Shown: piece by piece, positions 22,723 through 31,648 of the stretch
Position numbering within the stretch: position 1 is the stretch's first letter
How the letters are laid out: each line of letters opens with the position of its first letter
Assembly (NCBI GenBank): GCA_944375905.1
Contig: CALWAS010000013.1
Coordinates: 1 to 47,397, forward strand
Reading direction: 5' to 3'
Source of the DNA: an uncultured Bacilli bacterium
GTDB taxonomy: Bacteria > Bacillota_I > Bacilli_A > RFN20 > CAG-826
DNA: 47,397 nt
Program-made: the position numbers and the translations under genes
Notes under the pieces: model-generated
Database searches by the model: none
What the model was told of the DNA's origin: nothing
What the model saw: only the letters and a program-made list of their open reading frames with translations

Positions 22723-23847
22723 ATGGACCAACTATTCCGTTTTGAAACGCTTCACGTCGACCCCTCCGGCGCTAGAACCGGCATTCTCCACACCAGGCAC
22801 GGCGATGTCTTGACCCCGATGTTCATGCCGGTCGGGACGCTGGCTACCGTTAAAACCCTGGATCCAGATGAAATCAAGGGGCTTGGCTCTGGCGTCATCT
22901 TGGCCAATTCCTACCATTTGCATCTCCGTCCCGGCGAGGATATCGTCGCGAAAGCTGGTGGCCTGCATGCCTTCATGGGCTATGATGGCCCCATCCTTAC
23001 CGATTCCGGCGGCTTTCAGGTCTTCTCCCTCGCCAAGAAAAGGGAAATCAAGGAAGAGGGGGTCTTTTTCCGCAATGACTACAACGGAGACCTCGAGACG
23101 TTTACCCCCGAGAAGGTCATCGGCATCGAGGAAAAGCTGGGTCCGGATATCGCGATGAGCTTTGACGAATGCATTCCCTATCCTGCCGACTACGACTACG
23201 TGAAGAAGTCGACCGAGCGGACGATAAGGTGGGCAAAGCGCGGTCTAGCCGCCCATAAAAGAGAGGATCAGGCTCTCTTCGGCATCGTCCAAGGCGGGGC
23301 TTTTAAGGATCTACGGAGAATGTGCGCGGAAGAGCTTTCTTCCCTTCCTTTCGACGGGTATTCAATCGGCGGGACATCGATTGGCGAGCCCAAGGAAGTC
23401 TGCTTTCAGATGATTGAGGATGCGGTGGTGGGCCTGCCATTCGACAAGCCGCGCTATCTAATGGGCGTCGGTTCGATCGATTACCTTCTCGGCGGTGCAC
23501 TGCGCGGCATCGACATGTTCGATTGCGTACTTCCGACGAGGCTTGCAAGGCACGGCGCATTGTTGACTTCTACTGGTCGCATAAACATCCGCGATAGCAA
23601 ATACAAAGACGACTTCACGCCTCTAGAAGCCGGATGCGACTGCTATGGCTGCACCCACTTTACGCGCGCTTACCTCCATCATCTCTACGTTACCGGAGAG
23701 GAACTAGGCAAGCGCCTCAACACCCTTCATAACATCCGTTTCCTCATCCGCGTGATGGAAGGGGCGAGGAAGGCCATCAGCGAAGACCGCTTCGCTTCCT
23801 ACATGGAAGAAACTATTGCAAAATTCGGAGACATAAGGGGGTTTTAG
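22723..23847 (+). CDS. tgt: tRNA-guanine transglycosylase
   Basis: 374-aa TIM-barrel enzyme that exchanges guanine-34 of tRNAs with GUN anticodons for preQ1. Substrate and catalytic motifs are visible: LTDSGGFQVFSL, FGIVQGG, YSIGGTSIGEP, LMGVG, and the nucleophile Asp in DMFDCVLPTRLARHG. The zinc site is CDCYGC followed by HH near residue 330. Length matches bacterial Tgt. Only a weak AAGG precedes the ATG. The queA gene follows after one nucleotide. Confidence 0.97.
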   Translation: MDQLFRFETLHVDPSGARTGILHTRHGDVLTPMFMPVGTLATVKTLDPDEIKGLGSGVILANSYHLHLRPGEDIVAKAGGLHAFMGYDGPILTDSGGFQVFSLAKKREIKEEGVFFRNDYNGDLETFTPEKVIGIEEKLGPDIAMSFDECIPYPADYDYVKKSTERTIRWAKRGLAAHKREDQALFGIVQGGAFKDLRRMCAEELSSLPFDGYSIGGTSIGEPKEVCFQMIEDAVVGLPFDKPRYLMGVGSIDYLLGGALRGIDMFDCVLPTRLARHGALLTSTGRINIRDSKYKDDFTPLEAGCDCYGCTHFTRAYLHHLYVTGEELGKRLNTLHNIRFLIRVMEGARKAISEDRFASYMEETIAKFGDIRGF

Positions 23848-23848
23848 C

Positions 23849-24910
23849 ATGGATATTGAGCTATTTGATTACAATTTGCCCGAGGAACTGATTGCCCAAA
23901 GCCCCTCCAAAGTGCGCGATCAATGCCGACTCCTTCTCGTCGACAGGGAACACGAAACGTATAAGGACGCTGTCTTCAGCGACATTTACGATTACCTTGG
24001 GCCCAACGACATTTTGGTTCGCAACGACACCAAGGTGCTCCCTTCGCGACTCGTTGGCGTGAAAGACGATACGGGCGGCAAGGTCGAGCTTCTCCTTCTT
24101 CGCGACTTGGGAAACGATGAATGGGAGTGCCTTGTCGGGCATGCCCATTCGGTTCGCCCGGGTAGCCGGATGAACTTTGGGGATGGACGGCTGAAGGCCG
24201 AGTGCACGGCTAGCTTCGATGAGGGCATCCGGCACGTCAAGTTCTTCTACGACGGGATTTTCCTCGAGGTGCTGGAAAGCCTTGGCGAGATGCCTTTGCC
24301 TCCATATATCAGGAAGCAGTGCGAGGACAATAGCGAATACCAGACCGTCTATGCAAAGCATCCAGGCTCGGCCGCAGCGCCGACCGCGGGCTTCCATTTC
24401 ACGGAAGAGCTGCTCGATCGTCTCGTCAAGAAGGGAGTCGAGATCGTTGACCTCACTTTGGATATCGGGCTTGGTACTTTCCGCCCGGTCAAAGTGAAGG
24501 ACACCAAGGATCATCGCATGCATAGCGAGACAATCCATCTTTCCGCCTATGCGGCCGAGAGGCTCAATAGGGGGAAAGCGGAAGGAAAGCGAATCGTAGC
24601 GGTCGGAACGACTTGCGTCCGCACCCTTGAGGCAATATACGGAAAGTACGGCAAGTTCGTCGCGACCGACGAGGCTACGTCGATTTTCATCTCGCCGGGT
24701 TACGAGTACAAAGCCGTCGATGCCTTGATTACCAATTTCCATCTCCCTAAAAGCACGCTCATCATGCTTGTATCGGCTTTCATGGGGCGGAAATTCACTT
24801 TGGAATGCTATGAACATGCGGTAAGCGAGCGCTATCGCTTCTTCTCCTTCGGGGACGCGATGTTCATTTACGGAAACTTCGATTATTCCAAGGCAAAGAT
24901 CGATGGCTGA
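23849..24910 (+). CDS. queA: S-adenosylmethionine:tRNA ribosyltransferase-isomerase
   Basis: 353-aa enzyme that transfers and isomerises the ribose of SAM onto preQ1-tRNA to make epoxyqueuosine. Family motifs are DYNLPEELIAQ near the N-terminus, the RVxNDTKVLPSRL-like VRNDTKVLPSRL, the strongly conserved PGSAAAPTAGFHF, and TNFHLPKSTLIMLVSAF near the C-terminus. AAGGGGG lies upstream of the ATG within the end of tgt. It overlaps queH by 8 nt, so the genes form one transcription unit. Confidence 0.97.
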   Translation: MDIELFDYNLPEELIAQSPSKVRDQCRLLLVDREHETYKDAVFSDIYDYLGPNDILVRNDTKVLPSRLVGVKDDTGGKVELLLLRDLGNDEWECLVGHAHSVRPGSRMNFGDGRLKAECTASFDEGIRHVKFFYDGIFLEVLESLGEMPLPPYIRKQCEDNSEYQTVYAKHPGSAAAPTAGFHFTEELLDRLVKKGVEIVDLTLDIGLGTFRPVKVKDTKDHRMHSETIHLSAYAAERLNRGKAEGKRIVAVGTTCVRTLEAIYGKYGKFVATDEATSIFISPGYEYKAVDALITNFHLPKSTLIMLVSAFMGRKFTLECYEHAVSERYRFFSFGDAMFIYGNFDYSKAKIDG

Positions 24911-25574
24911 GCGTTATGTCGATTACGACAAATCATTTCAAAGGACCGTAACCGGGCTCGGCGGCAATCGGCCTAGCCTTCTGCTTCATGCTTGCTGCGG
25001 CCCTTGCTCTTGCTATCCGCTTACGGAATTGGTTCCCCATTTCCGGGTGTCGATTCTCTACGACAATCCGAACATCTTCCCAGCCGATGAATTCAAGCGG
25101 AGGGAAAAAGAACTAGAAAAGCTCTTGGTCGACCTCAAAAGGGACAAAGGATGGGACATTCCACTTTTCGTCGGTTCCTACGATCATGATTCCCATATGG
25201 AAGGCCTTAGGGAGTACCCTGACGAGAAAGAGGGCGGAAGAAGATGCCAGCTTTGCTATGAAAAGCGGCTTCGCGCCGGCTTTCGCTTTGCCAAGGAACA
25301 CGGCTTTGCGTACTTCACGACGACATTGACGCTTTCCCGCTTCAAGCCGTCTCAGGTGATAAATCGGATAGCCGGGGAAATTGCCAAGGAATACCCGGAA
25401 GTTACTTATTTGTTCAGCGATTTCAAGAAACGGGGCGGGATCGACAAAGGAAAGCTGATCCAGCGGGAATATGGGCTTTACCAGCAGCTTTACTGCGGCT
25501 GCGAATATTCTTACGAAGACGGCGTCAAACGGGCCGAAAAACTAGGCCTCGACGATCTTTACCACCCTATTTGA
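24903..25574 (+). CDS. queH: Epoxyqueuosine reductase QueH
   Basis: 223-aa QueH (DUF208) protein, the non-cobalamin enzyme that reduces epoxyqueuosine to queuosine in tRNA. Conserved cysteines for its iron-sulfur and redox centres are visible: HACCGPCSCYP near residue 30, RRCQLCYEKR near 115, and YCGCEYS near the C-terminus. FTTTLTLSRFKPSQVINRIG-like residues (FTTTLTLSRFK) and FKKRGG are also family features. It replaces the cobalamin-dependent QueG and completes the salvage route from imported preQ1. It is last gene of the operon. Confidence 0.95.
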   Translation: MAERYVDYDKSFQRTVTGLGGNRPSLLLHACCGPCSCYPLTELVPHFRVSILYDNPNIFPADEFKRREKELEKLLVDLKRDKGWDIPLFVGSYDHDSHMEGLREYPDEKEGGRRCQLCYEKRLRAGFRFAKEHGFAYFTTTLTLSRFKPSQVINRIAGEIAKEYPEVTYLFSDFKKRGGIDKGKLIQREYGLYQQLYCGCEYSYEDGVKRAEKLGLDDLYHPI

Positions 25575-25597
25575 AATTGAATAAACGCGTGTGAGAT

Positions 25598-25616
25598 TTT
25601 GTGCACGGTGCACAAA
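25598..25616. repeat. Perfect 9-bp inverted repeat (TTTGTGCAC-G-GTGCACAAA)
   Basis: Two 9-nt arms around a single central G, 24 nt after the queH stop. It may be an operator (its TTGTG...CACAA ends resemble Rex-type sites but with one base fewer in the middle) or a weak terminator for the queuosine operon, since it is followed by GTTTTG. Confidence 0.6.
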
Positions 25617-25717
25617 GTTTTGTGGCCTAAACATTGGTAGTATCCGTAAAAACCCCGATAAAACCGCGACCATTTCAAAAATGGCCAAAAGTGCGGATTG
25701 CCGCTCGAATTTTTGGC

Positions 25718-25746
25718 TTGCGCACCCTCGCGCGTGAGTGTATATT
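25718..25746 (+). promoter_or_regulatory. Main promoter of the S10-spc-alpha operon
   Basis: -35 TTGCGC (25718-25723), 17-nt spacer, -10 TATATT (25741-25746). The predicted start near 25753 gives a 124-nt leader. Confidence 0.65.
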
Positions 25747-25876
25747 TTGCTTCGCTGGCGTCGGCGTTGATGTGCGATGTTGCCGACACGCCTAGAGGCG
25801 TTGTGGTCTCAGGCTTAGCCGGGGAACTCGCGTAGAGCCGGACGTCAGAAGCCAAGTTGACACAAGGAGGAAAGAC

Positions 25877-26191
25877 ATGGCGAAACAACAAGCGTTGCGC
25901 ATCAGGCTGCAAGCTTACGACCACAAGATCCTCGACCTAGCCGTCGAGAAGATCATAGACGTGGCCAAAAAGACCGGCGCCAAAGTGGTGGGACCGGTTC
26001 CGCTCCCGACCGAGAAGCAGGTCTACACGATCCTAAGGGCGACCTTCGTGTGCAAGGACTCCCGGGAGCAATTCGAGATTCGCACCCATAAGCGGCTCAT
26101 GGACATCGTCGACCCGAAGAAGGAGACGGTGGAAGCCATTCGGAAGCTGGATCTCCCGAGCGGCGTCGACATCGACGTCACCGCGAAGTAA
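25877..26191 (+). CDS. rpsJ: Small ribosomal subunit protein S10
   Basis: 104-aa S10 (also NusE, which takes part in antitermination). Family sequence is clear: [36 protein letters not shown] and [10 protein letters not shown]. Length is normal. An AAGGAGG sits before the ATG. It is the first gene of a 29-gene ribosomal superoperon running to rplQ. Strong preference for C-ending codons begins here and persists through the operon, in contrast with the flanking genes. Confidence 0.98.
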   Translation: MAKQQALRIRLQAYDHKILDLAVEKIIDVAKKTGAKVVGPVPLPTEKQVYTILRATFVCKDSREQFEIRTHKRLMDIVDPKKETVEAIRKLDLPSGVDIDVTAK

Positions 26192-26203
26192 GGAGGGACT
26201 TAG

Positions 26204-26917
26204 ATGAAATCCATCGTTGGAAGAAAGATGGGCATGACCGAAGTCTTCGCGAAGGACGGGACGATGTATCCCGTCACCGTGATCGAGGTCCTGCCGAACG
26301 TGGTCGTCCAGAAGAAGACCATTGAAAAAGACGGATACGAGGCCCTTCAGGTCGGTTATGAGGAAATGCCCCTCAAGAACTGCACGAAGCCCCGCCTTGG
26401 CATCTATAAGAAAGCCGGCATCACCCCGCGCCGGCACCTCGTCGAACTAAAGGGCGACGAGATCTATGGGAAGAACGTCGGCGAATCGCTCGATGCCTCG
26501 CTGTTCCAAGCCGGAGACGTCGTCGATGTCATCGGTACCACCAAGGGCCACGGCTACAGCGGCACCATCAAGAAGTACGGCAACCACATCGGCCCGAAGG
26601 CCCATGGTAGCGGCTATCACCGCCAGATCGGCTCCCTTGCCAACAACGGACGTTGCAACAACCGGGTCATCCCGGGCAAGACGATGTCCGGCCACTGGGG
26701 ACCCGAATCCGCGACGATCCTCAACGTGACCGTCATCGAAGCCAATGCCGAGAAGGGATACATCCTCGTCAAAGGCGGGGTGCCGGGACCCAAGAAGAGC
26801 CTCGTCCTTCTCCGGAGCGCCGTCCTCACCCAGTTCCGCAAGCCCGAGGTCAAGGAACTCCTGGACCTCGCGCCCGCGAAGAATGAGGAAAAGGCGGAAG
26901 AGGCGAAAGGAGAATAA
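26204..26917 (+). CDS. rplC: Large ribosomal subunit protein L3
   Basis: 237-aa L3, which nucleates 23S assembly near the peptidyl transferase centre. Clear features are MKSIVGRKMGMTEVF at the start, VIGTTKGHGYSG, and the central extension HRQIGSLANNGRCNNRVIPG with the Gln site methylated in some bacteria. The length exceeds the common 205-215 aa because of an acidic C-terminal tail (about the last 20 residues, rich in Glu, Lys and Ala). RBS AGGAGG. Confidence 0.98.
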   Translation: MKSIVGRKMGMTEVFAKDGTMYPVTVIEVLPNVVVQKKTIEKDGYEALQVGYEEMPLKNCTKPRLGIYKKAGITPRRHLVELKGDEIYGKNVGESLDASLFQAGDVVDVIGTTKGHGYSGTIKKYGNHIGPKAHGSGYHRQIGSLANNGRCNNRVIPGKTMSGHWGPESATILNVTVIEANAEKGYILVKGGVPGPKKSLVLLRSAVLTQFRKPEVKELLDLAPAKNEEKAEEAKGE

Positions 26918-26920
26918 GCA

Positions 26921-27562
26921 ATGGCAACCAAAACCATTTCCAAAGACGTATATGCCATGACTGGGGAGAAGGCCGGCACGGTCGAGCTCTCCGCGGACGT
27001 CTTCGGGATCCTCGACGAGAACATCCAATGCGTCCATGACGCGGTTGTCACCGAGGAAGCCAACGCCCGCCAAGCCACGGCGAAGACCAAGAAGCGCCAC
27101 GAAGTAAGCGGCGGCGGCAAGAAGCCTTGGCGCCAGAAGGGCACCGGACGTGCCCGTGCCGGTTCGATCCGGAGTCCGCTCTGGGTCGGCGGCGGCACCG
27201 TGTTCGGACCCGATGGGAACCAGAGCTACAAGCTCTCCCAAAACAAGAAGGCCCACGCCCTCGCCCTCAAGACCGTCCTCTCGCAGAAAGCCGAGGCCGG
27301 CCTCGTGATCATCGACAAGATCGCCCTTAAGGAAGTTTCCTCGAAGTCGTTCGCGGAATTCCTCAAGGCCCTCAAGCTCGACGAAAAGAAAGTGCTCTAC
27401 GTCACCGACGGGAGCTCCGAGGAAGCGATTCGCTCGGCTGCCAACCTCGCGAAGGTCGGCATCCGTGCCTACAACAACGTCTCGGTCCGCGATGTTCTCA
27501 ACTCCGAGGCGATCCTCCTCGACAAGGAAACCCTTAGCAAACTGGAAGGAGGCCTAGCGTAA
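26921..27562 (+). CDS. rplD: Large ribosomal subunit protein L4
   Basis: 213-aa L4. The conserved loop that lines the exit tunnel is present (HEVSGGGKKPWRQKGTGRAR followed by AGSIRSPLWVGGG). L4 acts as an S10-operon autoregulator in enterobacteria; whether it does so here is unknown, but the structured leader makes it possible. Its stop codon overlaps the rplW start by 1 nt (TAATG). Confidence 0.98.
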   Translation: MATKTISKDVYAMTGEKAGTVELSADVFGILDENIQCVHDAVVTEEANARQATAKTKKRHEVSGGGKKPWRQKGTGRARAGSIRSPLWVGGGTVFGPDGNQSYKLSQNKKAHALALKTVLSQKAEAGLVIIDKIALKEVSSKSFAEFLKALKLDEKKVLYVTDGSSEEAIRSAANLAKVGIRAYNNVSVRDVLNSEAILLDKETLSKLEGGLA

Positions 27563-27972
27563 TGGCTGAAGAGACCAAAGTCGCTCCGGAAACGGAAGAA
27601 GCGAAGAAGCCGGCCAAGAAGGCCGCTAAGAAAGAAAGCGCGAAGAAAGCCGAAGAAGGCAAGAAGACCTTCGCCGCCCCGAATGCCCACGACTACGAAG
27701 TCGTTCTCGAGCCGGTCATCACCGAGAAGAGCATGGCCTTCCTCCAGAACGCGGGGAAAGTCACCGTCAAGGTGAGCAAGTCGGCTAACAAGTCCGAGAT
27801 CAAAGATTCCTTCCAGCGCCTCTACCAGGTGGCCGTCGAAGACATCAAGGTCATCAACGGAAAGAGCAAGGAAAAGAGCCGCGGCAGCCGTTACAAAGGC
27901 GTGGTCAGCGGCTTCAAGAAGGCCATCGTTACCCTCAAAGAAGGCAACGCGGTCGACCTCTTCAAGGAATAG
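27562..27972 (+). CDS. rplW: Large ribosomal subunit protein L23 with Lys/Ala-rich N-terminal tail
   Basis: 136-aa L23, docking site for trigger factor and SRP at the tunnel exit. The core begins near residue 44 (YEVVLEPVITEKSM) and includes VTVKVSKSANKSEIKDSFQ and KGVVSGFKKAIVTLKEG. About 42 extra N-terminal residues are rich in Lys, Ala and Glu (EAKKPAKKAAKKESAKKAEE); the usual protein is about 95 aa. The tail is in frame and well started, so it is probably real. A 65-nt gap follows before rplB. Confidence 0.97.
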   Translation: MAEETKVAPETEEAKKPAKKAAKKESAKKAEEGKKTFAAPNAHDYEVVLEPVITEKSMAFLQNAGKVTVKVSKSANKSEIKDSFQRLYQVAVEDIKVINGKSKEKSRGSRYKGVVSGFKKAIVTLKEGNAVDLFKE

Positions 27973-28037
27973 AAGGGGAATAGGCAGGAAACGGCCTCCT
28001 TATATAAAAGGAAAAAGACCGATATAGGAGACAAGAA

Positions 28038-28868
28038 ATGGCTATCAAGACCTATCGGCCGTACACGAAGAGCCGTCGGAACATGACGACCCTCAACTAC
28101 GGCGAACTTAGCAAAGTCGCTCCTGAGAAAAAGCTCCTTACCCCGAAAAAGCACACGGGCGGGCGCAACAATCAGGGCGTCATCACCTGCCGCCACATCG
28201 GCGGCGGCAACAAGAACCGTTACCGCATCATCGACTTCAAGCGGAACAAGGACAACATCCCCGCGACGGTCAAGACCCTCGAATACGATCCCAACAGGAC
28301 CGCGTTCATCGCCCTCCTCTGCTACGCGGATGGCGAAAAGCGCTACATCATTGCCCCAAAGGGCCTCAAGGTCGGCGACGTCATCGTGAGCGGCGACAAC
28401 GTCGACATCAAGACTGGGAACTCGCTCCCTCTCAAGGCCATCCCCGACGGAACCTTCGTTCACAACGTCGAGCTTAAGCCGGGCAAGGGCGCCCAGATGT
28501 GCCGGGCTGCCGGCACCTCGGCTCAGGTACTTGGTTCGGAAGGCAACTACGTTACCCTCCGCCTCGCCTCGAGCGAAGTCAGGAAGGTCCTTAGTTCCTG
28601 CCGTGCCACGATCGGCATCGTCGGAAACGAAGACCGCAACCTCGTCAACATCGGAAAAGCCGGCAAGACCCGTCACCTCGGCGTTCGCCCGACGGTCCGC
28701 GGCTTCGTAATGAACCCGGTTGACCACCCCCACGGCGGCGGCGAGGGCAAGTGCCCTGTCGGCCGCGATGCCCCGCGTACCCCTTGGGGCAAGAAAGCGA
28801 TGGGCGTCAAGACCCGCCGCATGAAGAAGAATTCCACCCGGCTCATCGTCCGCCGGAAGAATGGCTAA
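28038..28868 (+). CDS. rplB: Large ribosomal subunit protein L2
   Basis: 276-aa L2, essential for subunit association and peptidyl transfer. Clear family sequence is [31 protein letters not shown], and the invariant C-terminal [20 protein letters not shown] containing the key histidine. Length is normal and there are no added tails. The upstream 65-nt gap is A-rich (TTATATAAAAGG) and could carry a weak internal promoter, but no good -35 was found. Confidence 0.98.
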   Translation: MAIKTYRPYTKSRRNMTTLNYGELSKVAPEKKLLTPKKHTGGRNNQGVITCRHIGGGNKNRYRIIDFKRNKDNIPATVKTLEYDPNRTAFIALLCYADGEKRYIIAPKGLKVGDVIVSGDNVDIKTGNSLPLKAIPDGTFVHNVELKPGKGAQMCRAAGTSAQVLGSEGNYVTLRLASSEVRKVLSSCRATIGIVGNEDRNLVNIGKAGKTRHLGVRPTVRGFVMNPVDHPHGGGEGKCPVGRDAPRTPWGKKAMGVKTRRMKKNSTRLIVRRKNG

Positions 28869-28881
28869 GGAGAAGTAGAAA

Positions 28882-29178
28882 ATGTCTCGTTCAAGCAAAA
28901 AAGGCCCGTTCGTGGATGACTACCTCCTCAAGAAGGTAGAGGCCCTCGACAAAGCGGGAAAGAAGGAAATCATCAAGACCTGGTCCCGCCGGAGCACCAT
29001 CTACCCGGCCTTCGTGGAGCACACCTTCGCCGTCTATAACGGCAAGGAACACATCACCGTCTACGTGACGGAAGACATGGTTGGGCACAAGCTCGGGGAA
29101 TTCGCCCCGACCCGGACCTTCCCGGGCCACCATGGCAACAACCTCGGCGACCAAGCCGCCAAGGGAGCCAAGAAGTAA
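28882..29178 (+). CDS. rpsS: Small ribosomal subunit protein S19
   Basis: 98-aa S19 of the 30S head, partner of S13. It begins [19 protein letters not shown] and contains the conserved [20 protein letters not shown] and [13 protein letters not shown]. Normal length. AGGAG precedes the ATG. Confidence 0.98.
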   Translation: MSRSSKKGPFVDDYLLKKVEALDKAGKKEIIKTWSRRSTIYPAFVEHTFAVYNGKEHITVYVTEDMVGHKLGEFAPTRTFPGHHGNNLGDQAAKGAKK

Positions 29179-29192
29179 GGAGGCCTTAGACC

Positions 29193-29771
29193 ATGGCAGA
29201 AACCAAGAAGAAAGCCACTACGGCCAAGAAGGCCGAAGAAAAGACCGAAACCGCCAAGGCCAAGAAGCCGGCGGCCAAGAAAGCCCCCGCCAAGAAGGCG
29301 GCGGCCCCCAAGGCCGAGGAAAAAGCCGAGAAGAAAGCGGTGAAGGAAGAAGCTAGGGCCGCCAAGGCCGAGGCCAAGGCGACCAAGAAGGCCGCCAAGA
29401 AGCCGGTCGAGGCCAAGCCGGTCAAGCCGGCCGTCACCGAAGCCCACGCCTTCGCCCGCGACGTCCGCGTCACCCCGCGCAAGGCTCGCCTGGTAATCGA
29501 TCTTGTCCGCGGCAAGGACGTCGATTATTCCCTCAAGATGCTTGCCCGCCTCAACAAGGCGGCCGCGACCCCGGTTGCCAAGCTCATCAAGAGCGCGGCC
29601 AGCAATGCCACCAACAACTTCGGCATGAGCTACGATCGCCTCTATGTGAGCATGATCCAAGCCAGCGACGGTATCAAAATGAAGAGATACCTCCCGCGTG
29701 CCAAGGGCAGCTCGTCCTCCCTAGTCAAACGGACGAGCAACATCAGCGTCACCGTGAAGGAGAGGAACTAA
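29193..29771 (+). CDS. rplV: Large ribosomal subunit protein L22 with long Lys/Ala-rich N-terminal tail
   Basis: 192-aa L22 whose beta-hairpin lines the exit tunnel. The conserved core starts near residue 83 (HAFARDVRVTPRKARLVIDL) and ends with LPRAKGSSSSLVKRTSNISV. The first 80 residues are an unusual tail of Lys, Ala, Glu and Pro with repeats such as [20 protein letters not shown], recalling histone H1-like or nucleoid-protein tails. Standard L22 is about 110 aa. A 31-nt DNA segment of the tail is almost identical to one in rplE. RBS AAGGAGG. Confidence 0.97.
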   Translation: MAETKKKATTAKKAEEKTETAKAKKPAAKKAPAKKAAAPKAEEKAEKKAVKEEARAAKAEAKATKKAAKKPVEAKPVKPAVTEAHAFARDVRVTPRKARLVIDLVRGKDVDYSLKMLARLNKAAATPVAKLIKSAASNATNNFGMSYDRLYVSMIQASDGIKMKRYLPRAKGSSSSLVKRTSNISVTVKERN

Positions 29772-29772
29772 A

Positions 29773-30525
29773 ATGGGTCAGAAAGTCAACGCCGTCGGCC
29801 TTCGCATCGGCATCAACCGCGGCTGGGAAGCCAATTGGTTCGCTTCCAAGAAGGACTTCGCTAAGTTCCTTAACGAGGACATCGCCATCCGGCGCTTCCT
29901 CGAGCCGAAGCTAAAGGACGCGATGCTCTCGCACATCGACATCGCCAGGAACAAGAACGACAAGGGATCGCAAGTTGTCGTCACCCTCCACGTTGCCCGT
30001 CCGGGCGCGGTGGTCGGTCAGGAAGGCGCGAACATCAACAAGCTTCGCACCGACCTTGCGAAGATCGTCAAGACCGGAACCCTCCGCCTTGACGTTGCCG
30101 ACATCAAGAACCCGGATCTCGACGCGACCCTCGTCGCGAAGTGGATCGCGGGCGAACTAGAGAACCGTCAATCCTTCCGCTCGACTCAAAAGAAAGCCAT
30201 TCAGCGGATGAGGAAGGCCGGGGCGGCCGGTTGCCGTACCCAGTGCCAAGGCCGGCTCGGCGGCGCCGAAATCGCCCGCCGCGAGGGCTATAAGGAGGGC
30301 GTCGTCCCTCTCGAGACCCTCAGGGCCGACATTGACTTCGCCGCCGTTAGCGCCCACACCGCCTACGGAAGGATCGGCGTCAAGGTCTGGATCTGCCGGA
30401 GCGCCAACAAAGGCGTCAAAGGCCTAGAGAAGACGGAGGAGCGCGAAGAGAGGCGGGACGACCGCCGCGATCGCCGCGACCGCCGCGAAGGAGGTTACCC
30501 GCATGCTTCAACCAAAGCGCGTTAA
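29773..30525 (+). CDS. rpsC: Small ribosomal subunit protein S3
   Basis: 250-aa S3 at the mRNA entry site. Family sequence: MGQKVNAVGLRIGINRGWEA, the KH-domain segment VARPGAVVGQEGANINKLR, and the C-terminal ARREGYKEGVVPLETLRADIDF. The last 35 residues form a highly charged tail of Arg/Asp/Glu repeats (RRDDRRDRRDRR). The 3' end overlaps rplP by 23 nt and carries its AAGGAGG site. Confidence 0.98.
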   Translation: MGQKVNAVGLRIGINRGWEANWFASKKDFAKFLNEDIAIRRFLEPKLKDAMLSHIDIARNKNDKGSQVVVTLHVARPGAVVGQEGANINKLRTDLAKIVKTGTLRLDVADIKNPDLDATLVAKWIAGELENRQSFRSTQKKAIQRMRKAGAAGCRTQCQGRLGGAEIARREGYKEGVVPLETLRADIDFAAVSAHTAYGRIGVKVWICRSANKGVKGLEKTEEREERRDDRRDRRDRREGGYPHASTKAR

Positions 30526-31078
30526 GTACCGTCGCCCGCATGGCCTCAGCTACGAGGGCATCGCCACCAAGGGCAATACCGTCGAATTCGGCGAATGGGG
30601 TCTGCAGGCTCTCGAAGGAGCCTACCTCACCGATCGCCAGATCGAAAGCGCCCGTATCGTCCTCGCCCGCTATACCGACCGGGCCGGGAAGATCTGGATC
30701 AGGGTGTTCCCGCACCTTGCCAAGACCAAGAAGCCGGCCGAGGTCCGTATGGGCTCCGGCAAGGGCTCGCCGGAAGGCTGGGTCGCCGTTTGCAAGGAAG
30801 GCCGCGTCATCTTCGAGATCGGCGGCATCAACGAGGAACTCGCCCTCAAGGCTCTCCATCAGGCTGGATACAAGCTCCCGGTGAAGACCAAGATCATCGC
30901 CCGCACGAAGGCCCTCTCCGAAGAAGAGAAGGAAAAGATGGAAGAGGCCCATGCCTCGACCCTCGAAGCCATCGAGAACGAAGACCACATCGAGACCGTC
31001 TCCGATACCGGCAACGAGCCGGCTCCGGAAGCGGCTGCCACCCCGGCTAGCGATACCAAGAAGGGGGATAAGCAATGA
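30503..31078 (+). CDS. rplP: Large ribosomal subunit protein L16 with acidic C-terminal tail
   Basis: 191-aa L16, which supports tRNA placement at the A site. The core is recognised by [44 protein letters not shown] and [20 protein letters not shown]. Usual length is about 140 aa; here about 50 residues rich in Glu, Asp, Ala and Thr follow. The start lies in rpsC with AAGGAGG at the proper distance. The stop overlaps rpmC by 4 nt (ATGA). Confidence 0.97.
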   Translation: MLQPKRVKYRRPHGLSYEGIATKGNTVEFGEWGLQALEGAYLTDRQIESARIVLARYTDRAGKIWIRVFPHLAKTKKPAEVRMGSGKGSPEGWVAVCKEGRVIFEIGGINEELALKALHQAGYKLPVKTKIIARTKALSEEEKEKMEEAHASTLEAIENEDHIETVSDTGNEPAPEAAATPASDTKKGDKQ

Positions 31079-31284
31079 ACATCAAGGAAGTGAGAGAACT
31101 CACGGGCAAAGAGCTCGACGAAAAGATCTCCTCGCTCCGCCAACGCCGCTTCGAGCTATCGCGCTCGAAGGCCGTCGGGCAGCTTGAGCACCCCGAGGAA
31201 ATCGCCCGGGTCAGGAAGGATCTTGCCAGGCTCGAAACCGTGAAGCGCGAGCGCGAGCTTCAAATCGCGCCGAAAGGAGAATGA
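31075..31284 (+). CDS. rpmC: Large ribosomal subunit protein L29
   Basis: 69-aa two-helix protein near the tunnel exit. It begins [20 protein letters not shown], with the usual [20 protein letters not shown] and [18 protein letters not shown]. Normal length. It overlaps rplP by 4 nt, and the rpsQ start follows immediately. Confidence 0.97.
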   Translation: MNIKEVRELTGKELDEKISSLRQRRFELSRSKAVGQLEHPEEIARVRKDLARLETVKRERELQIAPKGE

Positions 31285-31286
31285 TC

Positions 31287-31646
31287 ATGGAAAGGAATCG
31301 CCGTTCGACCGTCCAAGGCACGGTCACCTCAGTCAAGAACGAGAAGACGATCACCGTGACCGTCTCCACCAAGAGGAACGACCCCCTTTACCAAAAGCGG
31401 GTCAGCTACACCAAGAAGTACCACGCCCATGACGAAAAGGGCGAAGCCCAGCTTGGCGACCTCGTAACCATCATGGCCTGCCGCCCGATCTCCAAGACGA
31501 AGCGCTACCGCCTCGTCTCGATCGACAAGAAGGCGACCGGCTCCGAATCCGCCGCGAGCGTCGAAGAGAAGCTCGAGGCCCTCGAAGGCTCTTCCGCGGA
31601 AGTCGCTTCCGCTAAGGAAGAAGCCGCCGAGAGCAAAGGAGAATAG
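31287..31646 (+). CDS. rpsQ: Small ribosomal subunit protein S17 with acidic C-terminal tail
   Basis: 119-aa S17, an OB-fold 16S rRNA-binding protein. Core: [39 protein letters not shown] and [17 protein letters not shown]. The last 35-40 residues are an Ala/Ser/Glu-rich acidic tail not present in the usual 80-90 aa protein. I prefer the ATG at 31287 over 31281, because AGGAG (31275-31279) lies 7 nt upstream of it but only 1 nt from 31281. Confidence 0.96.
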   Translation: MERNRRSTVQGTVTSVKNEKTITVTVSTKRNDPLYQKRVSYTKKYHAHDEKGEAQLGDLVTIMACRPISKTKRYRLVSIDKKATGSESAASVEEKLEALEGSSAEVASAKEEAAESKGE

Positions 31647-31648
31647 CG

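Larger units (their letters stand above)
25575..25876 (+). other. Intergenic region and structured leader before the S10 operon
   Basis: 302 nt without a gene. It holds a perfect palindrome (25598-25616), the S10 operon promoter (25718-25746) and a leader of about 124 nt. In the leader GTCGGC (25760-25765) can pair with GCCGAC (25782-25787), extended by GGC/GCC. A competing hairpin CGCC-TAGA-GGCG (25789-25800) shares the CGCC strand, so the two folds exclude each other. This could be an autoregulatory r-protein leader, but no match to a named L4 or S10 leader was recognised. Confidence 0.55.

Noticed and set aside
25598-25616. Reading the TTTGTGCAC palindrome as a Rex operator
   Set aside because: The half-site spacing is one base shorter than the usual TTGTG-N8-CACAA and the neighbouring genes are not typical Rex targets; kept only as an unassigned palindrome.
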